A stretch of DNA of 64,000 nt, taken from positions 1-64,000 of the forward strand of contig JAZUKN010000101.1 of NCBI GenBank assembly GCA_045643285.1, given 5' to 3'. Positions within the stretch are counted from its first letter, which is position 1. Each line of letters opens with the position of its first letter. The position numbers were made by a program, and so were the translations under genes. Under the pieces are notes generated by a model, which was not told the origin of the DNA, ran no database searches, and saw nothing but the letters and a program-made list of their open reading frames with translations. Source of the DNA: UMGS1696 sp045643285 (lineage in GTDB: Bacteria; Bacillota; Clostridia; Oscillospirales; CAG-272). Positions 34,563 to 43,717 of the stretch are shown piece by piece.

Positions 34563-35141
34563 TTACTTCTTTGCCTTGGATACAGCGAGATCGAACGCTT
34601 TGAGGTTTACGTCCAGTGCTTTTGCAGGCACGCACGCCGCAACAGCCGAGCGGAGAACGTCGATGTTGAATCCGAGCACGTCAGCCGCAAGACCGATGAG
34701 CGCGACGTTCGAGGCTTTCGCGTTTCCTGCTTCTTCTGCGATTGCCACGCAGTCGTATGCGCGGATGTCAACGCCAAGAGCTGCGATGTTTTCGGAGATG
34801 TTTTCAGGATATTCAGCCGCGCCGGTGATAACAGGCATCGGGTTGATCTCCTGTGTGGAGGTGACTATCGTGCCGCCGTTCTTGAGATTCGGGAGCCAGC
34901 GTGCGGCTTCAAGCATCTCAAACGAGATTATAACGTCGGCGTCGCCTTTGCCGATAACGGGGGAGTATACAGCGTCGCCGAAGCGGACGTACGTTACGAC
35001 GGAGCCGCCGCGCTGTGACATACCGTGTACCTCACTGACTTTTACATCAAGACCGGAGTCCATAGCGGCTTTTCCGAGAATTTTCGACGCGAGAAGCGAA
35101 CCTTGTCCGCCCACGCCGACGATCATTATATTTTTAGACAT
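34563..35141 (-). CDS. iorB: Indolepyruvate ferredoxin oxidoreductase, beta subunit
   Basis: 192 residues, family length. It is the gamma-type domain of 2-oxoacid oxidoreductases: IMIVGVGGQGSLLASKIL at the N-terminus, and SEVHGMSQRGGSVVTYVRFG. It works with IorA to oxidise aromatic 2-oxoacids to aryl-acetyl-CoA, reducing ferredoxin. I start at ATG 35141 with GAAAGGA upstream. The longer in-frame start at 35252 runs through a repeat-like hairpin region and adds a non-homologous tail. Confidence 0.93.
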   Translation of the reverse strand: MSKNIMIVGVGGQGSLLASKILGKAAMDSGLDVKVSEVHGMSQRGGSVVTYVRFGDAVYSPVIGKGDADVIISFEMLEAARWLPNLKNGGTIVTSTQEINPMPVITGAAEYPENISENIAALGVDIRAYDCVAIAEEAGNAKASNVALIGLAADVLGFNIDVLRSAVAACVPAKALDVNLKAFDLAVSKAKK

Positions 35142-35290
35142 GATTTTTGTCCTTTCGAGTGAAGTAAAACTTTGCTTAATAAAGTTTTTGATCGACCTTT
35201 TTTCAAAAAGGTCGCGGGTTTTTAGGGCGGAGCCATGAATCGGAACGACCACGTTCCGAAACTACCTTTTCAGAGTTGTCTCTGACGAAG
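35142..35290 (-). repeat. Hairpin-rich insert between iorA and iorB
   Basis: 149 bp of non-coding DNA inside an operon. Read with the genes, it has TCGGAACGTGGTCGTTCCGA, GGCTCCGCCC, CGACCTTTTTGAAAAAAGGTCG and AAAACTTT...AAAGTTTT. The T/A-cored hairpin followed by ATCAAAAACTTT resembles parts 1-2 of the tandem units at 32174-32490, so it may be a decayed relative. Confidence 0.55.
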
Positions 35291-37018
35291 TCAGATCGCG
35301 CCGAATTTGCACATCTGCGAGCAAAGACCGCAGCCGACGCACATGGATTCGTCGATCTTCGCTTTCTTTCCGACAACGGAGATGCACGGACAGCCGATCT
35401 TCATACACGACCGGCAACCGACGCATTTCGATTCGTCGACCTTGATCGGAGGATTCTTCTTTACCGATTTGAGAAGCGCGCACGGACGGCGGCAAATCAC
35501 TACCGACGCACAGTCAGCCGCGACTTCTTCTTTGATGACGGATTCAAGAGCCTTGAGGTCGTTCGGGTTTACAACGCGGATGTGTTCACGCGCTACGCCG
35601 AGAGACGCGCAAATATCTTCAAGGCAGAGGTTCGGTGCAGGCTCTCCCATGAGCGTTTTGCCTGTGAGCGGGTTGTCCTGGTGACCTGTCATGCCGGTGA
35701 TGCTGTTGTCGAGGATGAGCGTTGTTGTCTTGCCGCCGTTGTAAACGACGTTGACAAGTCCTGTAAGTCCGCTGTGCATGAACGTAGAGTCGCCGATGAC
35801 TGCAACATACTTGTCCTCTTCGCCGCGGACCTTGCAGGTGCCGTGGAGTGACGAGATCGACGCGCCCATGCAGTAAACGGAGTCTATTGCCCCGAGCGGA
35901 GCGACTGCGCCGAGCGTGTAACAGCCGATGTCACCGGATACGCGCAGGCCGAGCTTCGAGAGCGTGTAGAACACACCTCTGTGCGGACAACCGGGGCAGA
36001 GTACCGGAGGACGCGGAGGGATAGGATCGCCGATCTCGCAGTAGTCCGGCTCAACGCCGAGAAGACGCGCGCGGAGCATTTCTTCCGAATATTCGTCGCA
36101 GAGGGGAAGTGTGCCGTCTGCTTTCCCGATCACGTCAAGCCCAAGCGAGCGGCAGTGGTTTTCGATGTACGGATCAAGCTCTTCGATGACGATGACCGTG
36201 TCGTGCTTTGCGGCAAAGTCAAGGATCAGTTTCTTCGGAAGGGGATTGAGCAGTCCGAGCTTTAGGTAGGATGCGTTCTCTCCGTACGTTTCTTTTGCGT
36301 AGTTGTAGCAGTTACCTGCCGTGATGATACCGACCGACGCGCCGTTTTCTTCGACGGTGTTGAGGGGCGTTGTTTCGGCATATTCTGCGAGAGCGGCAAG
36401 CCGTTCTTCAACGACGTAGTGACGCTTTTTTGCGTTTGCCGGCATCATAACGTGCTTTCCGGCGTCCTTGACGTATGCCGAAATGTCTTTTTCAACTCTT
36501 TCGCATTCCTCGACCGGAGAGCGGCTGTGGCTGACGCGCGTCGTGAGACGGAGAATGAACGGCGTGTCGAACTGTTCGGACAGCTCATAAGCGAGCTTGA
36601 CGTAGTCCTTGCATTCTTTGGAGTTTGCAGGCTCTACCATAGGCAGCTTTGCGGCGAGGGCGTAGTGGCGGCTGTCCTGTTCGTTCTGAGACGAGTGCAT
36701 ACCGGGGTCGTCTGCAACGCCGATGACCATGCCTGCGCCTACTCCGGTGTAGCTTGTGACGAACATCGGGTCAGCCGCAACGTTCAGACCGACGTGCTTC
36801 ATTCCGCAGAACGAGCGTCCGCCGCCTATTGATGCACCGAGAGCAGCTTCAAACGCGACTTTTTCGTTCGGAGCCCATTCGCTGTAGATTTCTTTGTAGA
36901 TTGCCGTCGTTTCGGTGATTTCTGTCGACGGTGTTCCGGGGTAACTTGAAACGAATTTAACGCCGGCTTCGTAGAGACCGCGAGCGACGCTTTCGTTTCC
37001 GAGCATAAGTTTTGCCAT
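35291..37018 (-). CDS. iorA: Indolepyruvate ferredoxin oxidoreductase, alpha subunit
   Basis: 575 residues. An N-terminal pyrimidine/CoA-type 2-oxoacid oxidoreductase domain (FVSSYPGTPSTEITE) is followed by a TPP-binding domain (GDIGCYTLG; IGDSTFMHSGL). The C-terminus has two [4Fe-4S] sites: CVGCRSCMKIGCPC and CVGCGLCSQMC. The first uses the four-residue spacing to its fourth Cys. With IorB it turns indolepyruvate, phenylpyruvate or hydroxyphenylpyruvate into the acyl-CoA, linking aromatic amino acid breakdown to ferredoxin. It is the first gene of iorA-iorB-mnmM-vanY, with a promoter at 37120-37149. PaaK/ACT at 14-15.7 kb could complete aryl-acetate formation. Confidence 0.95.
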   Translation of the reverse strand: MAKLMLGNESVARGLYEAGVKFVSSYPGTPSTEITETTAIYKEIYSEWAPNEKVAFEAALGASIGGGRSFCGMKHVGLNVAADPMFVTSYTGVGAGMVIGVADDPGMHSSQNEQDSRHYALAAKLPMVEPANSKECKDYVKLAYELSEQFDTPFILRLTTRVSHSRSPVEECERVEKDISAYVKDAGKHVMMPANAKKRHYVVEERLAALAEYAETTPLNTVEENGASVGIITAGNCYNYAKETYGENASYLKLGLLNPLPKKLILDFAAKHDTVIVIEELDPYIENHCRSLGLDVIGKADGTLPLCDEYSEEMLRARLLGVEPDYCEIGDPIPPRPPVLCPGCPHRGVFYTLSKLGLRVSGDIGCYTLGAVAPLGAIDSVYCMGASISSLHGTCKVRGEEDKYVAVIGDSTFMHSGLTGLVNVVYNGGKTTTLILDNSITGMTGHQDNPLTGKTLMGEPAPNLCLEDICASLGVAREHIRVVNPNDLKALESVIKEEVAADCASVVICRRPCALLKSVKKNPPIKVDESKCVGCRSCMKIGCPCISVVGKKAKIDESMCVGCGLCSQMCKFGAI

Positions 37019-37119
37019 AGTTTTATATCCTTTCGTAAAGGGGATTTCATATTTAATAAACTCCGTCCGACAGGTGATAATTCTGCGTCAAGGCGAATCT
37101 TTATTCTATATAATATAAT

Positions 37120-37149
37120 ATTATACATCATTTTTCATTATTAAGTCAA
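37120..37149 (-). promoter_or_regulatory. Promoter of the iorA operon
   Basis: Minus strand TTGACT (37149-37144), 18-nt spacer, TATAAT (37125-37120). The leader is about 95 nt. Confidence 0.75.
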
Positions 37150-37249
37150 TGGGTTTGGGGCGGTTTTGTGCATCAAAAGCGAAGAAAAATGATGTCTTTT
37201 TTGGAAATGACGAAAAAAAGGAAAACACTTTGTAATTGTGAATTTTATT

Positions 37250-37530
37250 TTCCACTGTCTATGGAGAGGTAGAAAACACTTCGTGTTTTCAGATTGATTG
37301 CCACTGCGCGTGGGGCGGACAAGCCGAGTTCACTTCGTGAACTCCATGATTCGACGCTCTTGTCAATCACCGAACCAAAGGGGGAAGGGACTTCGTCCAA
37401 TTCCCCCTTTGGAATCCCCTTTGTTTCAAAGAGAGTGCGACGGTGAAGAGGATTTGAGGCGATAATAACAGCGCGCTGCCGCTCATTACAAAGTGAATCT
37501 TAATCGTTTTTAAGCGGCAAATTGAAATAA
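37250..37530 (+). repeat. Palindrome mosaic element, copy E1
   Basis: Forward copy: AGGTAG with GAAAACACTTCGTGTTTTC, CCACTGCGCGTGG, GAGTTCACTTCGTGAACTC, CCAAAGGGGGAAGGGACTTC opposite ATTCCCCCTTTGG, and CCCCTTTGTTTCAAAG. It then runs on into the reverse of the extension module (AGCGCGCTGCCGCTCAT). Confidence 0.8.
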
Positions 37531-37765
37531 CGATCTGCAATTACTTAGTAACAAAGGGGTTCTTAGGGGGAATAGAGCGTAGCGACCTTCCCCCTAAGTC
37601 GTGTGGATCGACAAGGAGTACGCGAAAGTACTCCTTGTCCGCCCCACGCGTAGTGGAAAATCCGAACCCAAACGTATGGTTTGGATATATAAACATCCGT
37701 CCACCCGCTTGTAAACAAGCAGGACAAAAAAATCTGAAAACGCTCGCGTTTTAAACCTTTTCACG
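37531..37765 (-). repeat. Palindrome mosaic element, copy E2
   Basis: Reverse copy abutting E1 tail to tail: TAGTAACAAAGGGGTTC, CTTAGGGGGAATAGAGC region, AAGGAGTACGCGAAAGTACTCCTT, CCCCACGCGTAGTGG, CCAAACGTATGGTTTGG, CTGCTTGTTTACAAGCGGG-like palindrome, AAAACGCTCGCGTTTT. Confidence 0.8.
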
Positions 37766-37785
37766 CGAAAATCCCCACTCCCCCG

Positions 37786-37814
37786 TTGAAAAAAAACGAA
37801 AAATGTGGTACAAT
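37786..37814 (+). promoter_or_regulatory. Promoter of ligA
   Basis: TTGAAA (37786-37791), 17-nt spacer, TACAAT (37809-37814). It lies directly beside element copy E2. Confidence 0.8.
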
Positions 37815-37846
37815 ATATTTGTGAAAATATATCGCGGAGGCATATT

Positions 37847-39913
37847 ATGGCTGAAAATACCGGATCTCTCGAGAGTATCAGACGGCACGCGGAGGATCTG
37901 AGAAAAAAACTTCGTCGCGCGTCCGACCTCTATTATAACCACGACGCGCCGGAAATTTCCGATTTCGAGTACGACGCCATGTTCGACGAACTAAAAAAGC
38001 TTGAACTCGCCTACCCCGAGATCGACGATCCGACCTCTCCTACGCATAACGTCGGCGGAGTCGCATCGGAAAAATTCGAGAAGGTCACGCATCCCGTCAA
38101 AATGGGCTCGCTCGCGGACGTTTTCTCGATAGATGAGCTTCTCGCTTTCGTTGATAAAGCTAAATCTACACTTGTAGAACAAAATATCCCCGAAAACGAC
38201 GTTATTTTTTCGGTAGAACCGAAAATCGACGGTCTTTCAGTGTCACTCACGTATGAAAAAGGTCGGCTCGTCATGGGCGCGACGCGCGGAAATGGTACAG
38301 TCGGCGAAAACGTCACCGAAAACGTCCTCACGATTGCCGGAATACCGCACACACTGCCCGAACCGCTCGATTTGACCGTGCGCGGTGAAGTGTATATGCC
38401 CCACGACTCGTTTGTCCGGCTCAACGAAGAAAAGGAGCAGAACGGGGACAAGCTCTTCGCAAATCCGCGCAACGCCGCCGCAGGTTCGCTCCGTCGCCTT
38501 GACGCACGGGAAACCGCCGCCGCGCACCTTGATATTTTCGTCTTCAACTACCAGTCCGGCGACCTGTACACTGACGGTCACGCGCCGCTTTCGCACGAAG
38601 AAACGATCGACCGCATATGCGAACTCGGATTTCACACGATACGTATACAGAAGCTCACGTCGGACAGGGACGAAGTGGCAGACGCGATCCGCGAGATCGG
38701 CGAGATGCGCGAAGGACTGCCGTATGACATCGACGGAGTTGTCGTGAAGATCAATTCGCTCTCCCAGCGCGTAATGCTCGGCGAAAATCCGTCGACTCCT
38801 AAGTGGGCAGTCGCGTTCAAGTATCCGCCGGAGAAAAAGGAAACGAAGCTCATCAATATAGAAGTCAACGTCGGACGTACGGGAGTGCTGACGCCGCTTG
38901 CGATCCTTGATCCCGTCCGCCTTGCCGGAACTACCGTCTCACGCGCGACGCTACACAATATCGACATAATCCGCGAACGCGACATTCGCATCGGCGACAC
39001 CGTTGTCGTGCAGAAAGCCGGCGATATTATACCAGAAATCCTGTCGTCCGTTCCGTCAAAGCGCACGGGGAACGAAAAAATCTTCGCGTTTCCCGAAAAA
39101 TGCCCGTCGTGCGGCGAGCGGCTCTTCTGGGACGACCGCGACGACACAGACGAGCCTGTCACCGGCGGCATTCTTCGTTGCCTCAATCCGTCGTGTCCGA
39201 CACAGCTTGAGCGTGGAATAATCCACTTCGCATCCCGTCAGGCGATGAATATCGACGGTCTCGGACCGGCGCTTGTTCGCTTGCTTATCGACGAAGGTCT
39301 GATAAAAGATGTTGCCGATCTGTATACACTTCAAAAATCTGACATGGCTGCACTTCCGCGAATGGGAGAGAAGTCAGCCGACAACCTGCTTGACGCAATC
39401 GAAAACTCGAAAAAGAGCGGCGCGGCACGGCTGTTGTACGCTCTCGGCGTGCGTGAAGTCGGTGAAAACGCGGCGGACGCGATCATCTCGCACTTCGGCT
39501 CTGTTGACGCGCTGTTTGACGCAGACGAAGCCGCACTGTCGTCGGTGAACGATATAGGTTCGGTAACGGCGAAAAATATCACGGAGTTCTTCGCATTGCC
39601 CGAGACGCGCGAGCTGATCGACAAGCTCAAAGCATCGGGTGTAGTAACAGAATCCGCGAAGAAAGAAAACGCCGTCGTATCGTCGAAATTCGACGGAATG
39701 ACGTTCGTTCTCACAGGGACGCTTCCGTCAATGACACGAGACGAGGCGACCGCGCTCATCAAACAGAACGGCGGAAAAGCGTCCGGCAGTGTATCAAAAA
39801 AGACGACTTATGTTCTCGCAGGGGAGGACGCCGGCTCTAAGCTGACGAAGGCACAGGAACTTGGTGTGACTGTCATCGACGAGGCGCAGTTCATGAAAAT
39901 GATTAACGAATGA
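37847..39913 (+). CDS. ligA: NAD-dependent DNA ligase
   Basis: 688 residues, normal size. It seals nicks in replication and repair using NAD. The adenylation Lys is K126 in EPKIDGLSVSL. The OB fold follows (about 330-400). A four-Cys zinc finger is CPSCGERLFWD...CLNPSC (about 415-440), then helix-hairpin-helix repeats (GLGPALVRLLIDEGL; GVREVGENAA), and a C-terminal BRCT domain (about 608-688, GMTFVLTGTLPSMTRDEA). The start is ATG 37847 after GCGGAGG; an earlier in-frame ATG at 37805 lies at the -10 itself. It is followed after 16 nt by the hydrolase gene. Confidence 0.97.
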   Translation: MAENTGSLESIRRHAEDLRKKLRRASDLYYNHDAPEISDFEYDAMFDELKKLELAYPEIDDPTSPTHNVGGVASEKFEKVTHPVKMGSLADVFSIDELLAFVDKAKSTLVEQNIPENDVIFSVEPKIDGLSVSLTYEKGRLVMGATRGNGTVGENVTENVLTIAGIPHTLPEPLDLTVRGEVYMPHDSFVRLNEEKEQNGDKLFANPRNAAAGSLRRLDARETAAAHLDIFVFNYQSGDLYTDGHAPLSHEETIDRICELGFHTIRIQKLTSDRDEVADAIREIGEMREGLPYDIDGVVVKINSLSQRVMLGENPSTPKWAVAFKYPPEKKETKLINIEVNVGRTGVLTPLAILDPVRLAGTTVSRATLHNIDIIRERDIRIGDTVVVQKAGDIIPEILSSVPSKRTGNEKIFAFPEKCPSCGERLFWDDRDDTDEPVTGGILRCLNPSCPTQLERGIIHFASRQAMNIDGLGPALVRLLIDEGLIKDVADLYTLQKSDMAALPRMGEKSADNLLDAIENSKKSGAARLLYALGVREVGENAADAIISHFGSVDALFDADEAALSSVNDIGSVTAKNITEFFALPETRELIDKLKASGVVTESAKKENAVVSSKFDGMTFVLTGTLPSMTRDEATALIKQNGGKASGSVSKKTTYVLAGEDAGSKLTKAQELGVTVIDEAQFMKMINE

Positions 39914-39929
39914 TAAAGAGGAGGGCGAA

Positions 39930-40928
39930 ATGAAAACCGCTGTAATAATTCTCGCAGTTCTCATGTTTCTTGTGGTTGCCGCGTTTGTCGCAGGATACTT
40001 TATGTTCCGTTTTGCGATAGTGAAGTCGAAAAACGAAAAGCGGCAGGCGTATTATTGGGCGGACGGCGGCGAGGAAAAGGGATTTTTCGCCGAAATGAAC
40101 CCCGAAAGAGCCGAAAAAGCAAAGGAAAATGCGCGTCGCTTCAAAGAATCCGTTACGGAGGTTGCACAAATTCAGTCACACGACGGGCTGACTCTCACCG
40201 GACGGATAATCGAAAACACTGTCGGCAGAGGCGTTGTAATTATGCTCCACGGTTATCGCTCGTGCGGACTTGTTGACTTCGGACCGTCGTATTCTTACTT
40301 CTTCGATAAAGGTTTTTCCGTTCTGCTCGTCGATGAACGTGCTCACGGCGACAGCGACGGAAAATACATAACATTCGGATATAACGAACGTTTTGACGCC
40401 GTCGACTGGGCAAAATTCGCAGAAAACCGCTTCCCGGATCAGCCGATCGTTATGTACGGCGTGTCAATGGGCGCGGCTACCGTCATGATGGGCGCGGGCG
40501 TCGGTTATCCGAAATCAGTCAAGGCTATTCTCGCCGACTGCGGATATACGTCTCCCGGAGCGATTTACCGAAAATGCCTCAAGCAGTGGTTCCACTTGCC
40601 GCCGTTTCCTGTATATCATGCCGCAAAAGTGTGGACGAAGCTGTTTGCAGGTTTTGATCTTGACGGCGTGAACGCGCGTGATTCGCTCGAAAAACTGCGC
40701 GGCACGGGTACGAAAGTGCTGATCGTTCACGGAACAGGCGACGGATTCGTGCCGTACGAAATGAGCAAGGAAAACATAAAAGCGTTCGACTATATGCCGG
40801 AGAGCGCACGGCGTGAAGTGCTTGAATTTCTCTCGGTAGAGGGCGCAGATCACGCGCAGGCGTTCAACGTTGACACAGACGCATATCTCGCCGCTATCGA
40901 CAGACTGATCGAAAAAGCACAGATATAA
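39930..40928 (+). CDS. Membrane-anchored alpha/beta hydrolase
   Basis: 332 residues. One N-terminal span (about 4-27), then an alpha/beta-hydrolase fold: oxyanion segment MLHGYRSCG, nucleophile elbow GVSMGAA, catalytic Asp in HGTGDGFVP, and His in GADHAQAF. It resembles the YqkD/BAAT-like hydrolases of Firmicutes. Substrate unknown. It is probably co-transcribed with ligA (AGAGGAGGG before the ATG). The 3' end has a bidirectional terminator. A Ser-Asp-His triad is visible, so activity is expected. Confidence 0.88.
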   Translation: MKTAVIILAVLMFLVVAAFVAGYFMFRFAIVKSKNEKRQAYYWADGGEEKGFFAEMNPERAEKAKENARRFKESVTEVAQIQSHDGLTLTGRIIENTVGRGVVIMLHGYRSCGLVDFGPSYSYFFDKGFSVLLVDERAHGDSDGKYITFGYNERFDAVDWAKFAENRFPDQPIVMYGVSMGAATVMMGAGVGYPKSVKAILADCGYTSPGAIYRKCLKQWFHLPPFPVYHAAKVWTKLFAGFDLDGVNARDSLEKLRGTGTKVLIVHGTGDGFVPYEMSKENIKAFDYMPESARREVLEFLSVEGADHAQAFNVDTDAYLAAIDRLIEKAQI

Positions 40929-40972
40929 CAAAAAAGCGTATCGACGGAATCATCGTTGATACGCTTTTTTCT
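40929..40972. terminator. Bidirectional terminator between the hydrolase and GT4 genes
   Basis: Stem AAAAAGCGTATCGACG / CGTTGATACGCTTTTTT with a 7-nt loop. Confidence 0.9.
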
Positions 40973-40980
40973 TTGCTTTT

Positions 40981-42096
40981 TTATCTGTTTACGCTTTTTT
41001 CGTACAGTGCTTCGAGCTGTCGCGTCATGACTGCGGCGGTGAATTTCTTTTCGTACATCTCACGCGCACCGACGGACAGACGTTCAAGCAGTCCACGGTC
41101 TTCAATGAGCAGTTTTATTTTTTCGGCAAGAGAGGCGGGATCCCGTTCGGGAACGAGGAAGCCGTTCACTCCGTCCGTCACCATGTACGGGTTTCCGCCG
41201 TAAGTCGATGCGACGGCAGGGACGGACAGTGAGAACCCCTCAGACAGCGCGAGCGACGAGGTTTCCGTGCCGGTAGAGCAGTTGATGTTCAGATCCATTA
41301 TGTTGTAGTACGGCGCAACGTCGTCGACAAAGCCCGTGAAGATGACCTTGTCGGATATTCCGAGAGTGCGCGCGAGTTCTTTCAGCTCGTTTTCGCACGT
41401 GCCGCCGCCGATTATCAGATAGACGGTGTCGGGGTGCGTCTCCGAAACGATTTTCGCCGCTTCGAGAAGATAGCGGTGTCCTTTGTATTCTTCAAGCCGC
41501 GCTGAAATCCCGCAGACGAACGTTTCTTTTCCGATTCCGAGCGTTTTTTTCAGCTCTTTCTGTTCTACATCTGTAGTATGACGTACTTCATCCACACCGT
41601 TTATTATGACGGTTATCTTCGAGTCCTTGACTCCCGTATCGGTCAGATTTTTCTTCGCGGCTTCGGCAACGGCGACGATGTCAGTTGACAAAATCCCGTT
41701 TATGAATCCGTTTATCTGCTTGCCGGGGAAGGACGTGAGCCGCTTCGGTTGAGGAAAGGCGGAATGGCGTGTGTAAAAGCGCGACTTCGTTCCGCAGAGG
41801 AAGGCAGCCAATTTGCCGTAGAACGACGAATGAGTGTGAACGACGTCCGGCTTCCAGTCCCGTATCACTGCCATGACCTCGCCGACTGCCTTCATGTCAA
41901 ACGACTTGTCTCTACCGTGTTCGATCTCGAAAACGCGGAAGCCCGTCTCCTCGACGCACGGCTTGAGGTCGGAATCCTTCGGAAGCACCACGGCAACGTC
42001 GAACTTTTCGCGGTCGAAGTTGCGGAGATAATTCACAAGCAACCGTCCGGCACCGCCGATGTTCGAGTCGGAGAGGATATTAAGCACCTTGATCAT
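40981..42096 (-). CDS. GT4-family glycosyltransferase
   Basis: 371 residues, GT-B fold. N-terminal acceptor domain with SDSNIGGAGRLLVNYLRNF. C-terminal nucleotide-sugar domain with GISARLEEYKGHRYLLEAA and the family Glu in LALSEGFSLSVPAV. It probably uses a UDP- or GDP-sugar to extend a cell-surface glycan. The first 17 bases overlap the end of murJ, so it is translationally coupled with the lipid II flippase; a cell-wall polymer or glycolipid role is a fair inference. It is the last gene of the valS operon. Confidence 0.88.
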   Translation of the reverse strand: MIKVLNILSDSNIGGAGRLLVNYLRNFDREKFDVAVVLPKDSDLKPCVEETGFRVFEIEHGRDKSFDMKAVGEVMAVIRDWKPDVVHTHSSFYGKLAAFLCGTKSRFYTRHSAFPQPKRLTSFPGKQINGFINGILSTDIVAVAEAAKKNLTDTGVKDSKITVIINGVDEVRHTTDVEQKELKKTLGIGKETFVCGISARLEEYKGHRYLLEAAKIVSETHPDTVYLIIGGGTCENELKELARTLGISDKVIFTGFVDDVAPYYNIMDLNINCSTGTETSSLALSEGFSLSVPAVASTYGGNPYMVTDGVNGFLVPERDPASLAEKIKLLIEDRGLLERLSVGAREMYEKKFTAAVMTRQLEALYEKSVNR

Positions 42097-43657
42097 TTTC
42101 GTGTCCTTCCTTTCGTTTGCTGAGTTTCCCTTTTACTGCACCGAGTAACCCTGTTATTTCGTCACTGCGGAGAATGAGTGCGGACAACGCATAGACAACC
42201 ACGCCGACGAGAACGGGAAGAACGAAGTCGATGAGCTTGCCGTGTCCGCCGAGATAACGGGATGTAAAGAACACCGCCGCTCCCATTATGCCGGACGAGA
42301 GCAGGGATTTTACTATATCCGCGATGTCTTTGCCGCTATGCGTTATCAGTCCGTGCCGACGTGCGAAAATGTAGTTGAGCGTCATGTTGAGCGCGGTTGC
42401 AAGTCCCGATACAAGCGCGATACCGCCGACGCCGAGCGACTTTCCGAAAATCAGTATCACAGCGACGTTCGCCGCCATTGAGATAAGCGACGAGATCATC
42501 GGTATCTTCGTTTTCTGTACGGCGAAGAACGCTTTTGTCAGCACTTCTCCGACTGCCGCAAAGAGCATACCGACGGCGTAGGAACGCATCGCTTCAGCCG
42601 TGATCAGCGTGTCCGACGGATTGAATTCGCCTCTTTCGTAAACGAGCGCGATGAATTCTTTCGACAGAACACCGACGCCGACTGCGATAGGCGCGATTAT
42701 GAAGACAAGAATTTTTAGTGATGAGCGCGTGAGACGGTCGCTTTCGTCCGAGTCGCCGGAAGCAGCCGCGCGCGAGAAATACGGGAACAGCAGATTTGTC
42801 GCAACGAACGAGAACAGCCCAACTATGATGATATACAGCTTGTTCGCGTATCCGAGTGCGTTTATTGCACGTCCGCCGTCGATGCCTGATGCTATACGGT
42901 TGTTTATCAGCGCGCAGACGGGAGTTGTCCACGTTGCAATGAGGATCGGAAGCGTGTTTTTCGCTGCCTGTCCTATCTCCGGTGTGCCGAGAGGGGCGGT
43001 CAGATTATATCTGAATCCGCGCTTGACGACTGCCGGGATCTGTACGGCAGCTTGCGCTCCCCAGCCGACGAGCATGGCGACTGACAGTCCCGTAACGCCG
43101 AATCTGCCTGCGAAGAAGATGAGATAAATTATCATTATCCCGTTCGAGACGAGCGAGATTACCGCCGGGATGTTGTATTCTCCCTCGGATTGCAAAAATC
43201 CGACGAACGAGAACGCAAGCCCGACGAAAATCACCATCGGGAACATTATTCTTGTCAGACTTGCGGCAAGAGCGGACACCGATTCCGTAAGCTCCGGTGC
43301 GATAAACCGGACGAGAGAGGGCGCAAAGACAACACCGACGATTGCTATCGCCGACGTGATGACAAGTATCAGATTAACGTACGACTGCGAGAACGCGAGC
43401 GCGTCTTTTTTGCCTTTCTTCACGGCTATGGAGTTGTAGATCGGTATGAACGCCGACGTTACTACTCCGCCGAGAATGAAGTCAAAGATAGTCAGCGGCA
43501 GTTTTGATGCAGTTTCGTACGCGATTGCCGCCTCGGTCGTGCCGAACGACGACGCGACGAGCATATCTCTCACGAGTCCTGCGACCTTTGAAAACAGAAT
43601 TATTATTCCCATAAGGACCGCAGTCTTTGCGAGGGTTTGTTTTTTGTTTTCAGACAT
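42080..43657 (-). CDS. murJ: Lipid II flippase MurJ
   Basis: 525 residues with 14 predicted spans. It is of the MVF family: ILFSKVAGLVRDMLVASSFG at the start, and FDFILGGVVTSAFIPIY in helix 2 with the Arg-rich cavity residues expected in MurJ. It moves lipid II across the membrane for peptidoglycan synthesis. It sits between rlmI (60 nt upstream) and a GT4 gene (overlapping). The last 20 residues are a basic/acidic cytosolic tail. Confidence 0.93.
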   Translation of the reverse strand: MSENKKQTLAKTAVLMGIIILFSKVAGLVRDMLVASSFGTTEAAIAYETASKLPLTIFDFILGGVVTSAFIPIYNSIAVKKGKKDALAFSQSYVNLILVITSAIAIVGVVFAPSLVRFIAPELTESVSALAASLTRIMFPMVIFVGLAFSFVGFLQSEGEYNIPAVISLVSNGIMIIYLIFFAGRFGVTGLSVAMLVGWGAQAAVQIPAVVKRGFRYNLTAPLGTPEIGQAAKNTLPILIATWTTPVCALINNRIASGIDGGRAINALGYANKLYIIIVGLFSFVATNLLFPYFSRAAASGDSDESDRLTRSSLKILVFIIAPIAVGVGVLSKEFIALVYERGEFNPSDTLITAEAMRSYAVGMLFAAVGEVLTKAFFAVQKTKIPMISSLISMAANVAVILIFGKSLGVGGIALVSGLATALNMTLNYIFARRHGLITHSGKDIADIVKSLLSSGIMGAAVFFTSRYLGGHGKLIDFVLPVLVGVVVYALSALILRSDEITGLLGAVKGKLSKRKEGHENDQGA

Positions 43658-43717
43658 TTTGTTCTCCGTATAAGAGAATTATTAAAATACTTATGCAATA
43701 CTACGGCATTTTGCCGC

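Noticed and set aside
35142..35252. N-terminal extension of iorB
   Set aside because: It crosses the hairpin insert, has no ribosome site and the family starts at MSKNIMIVG.
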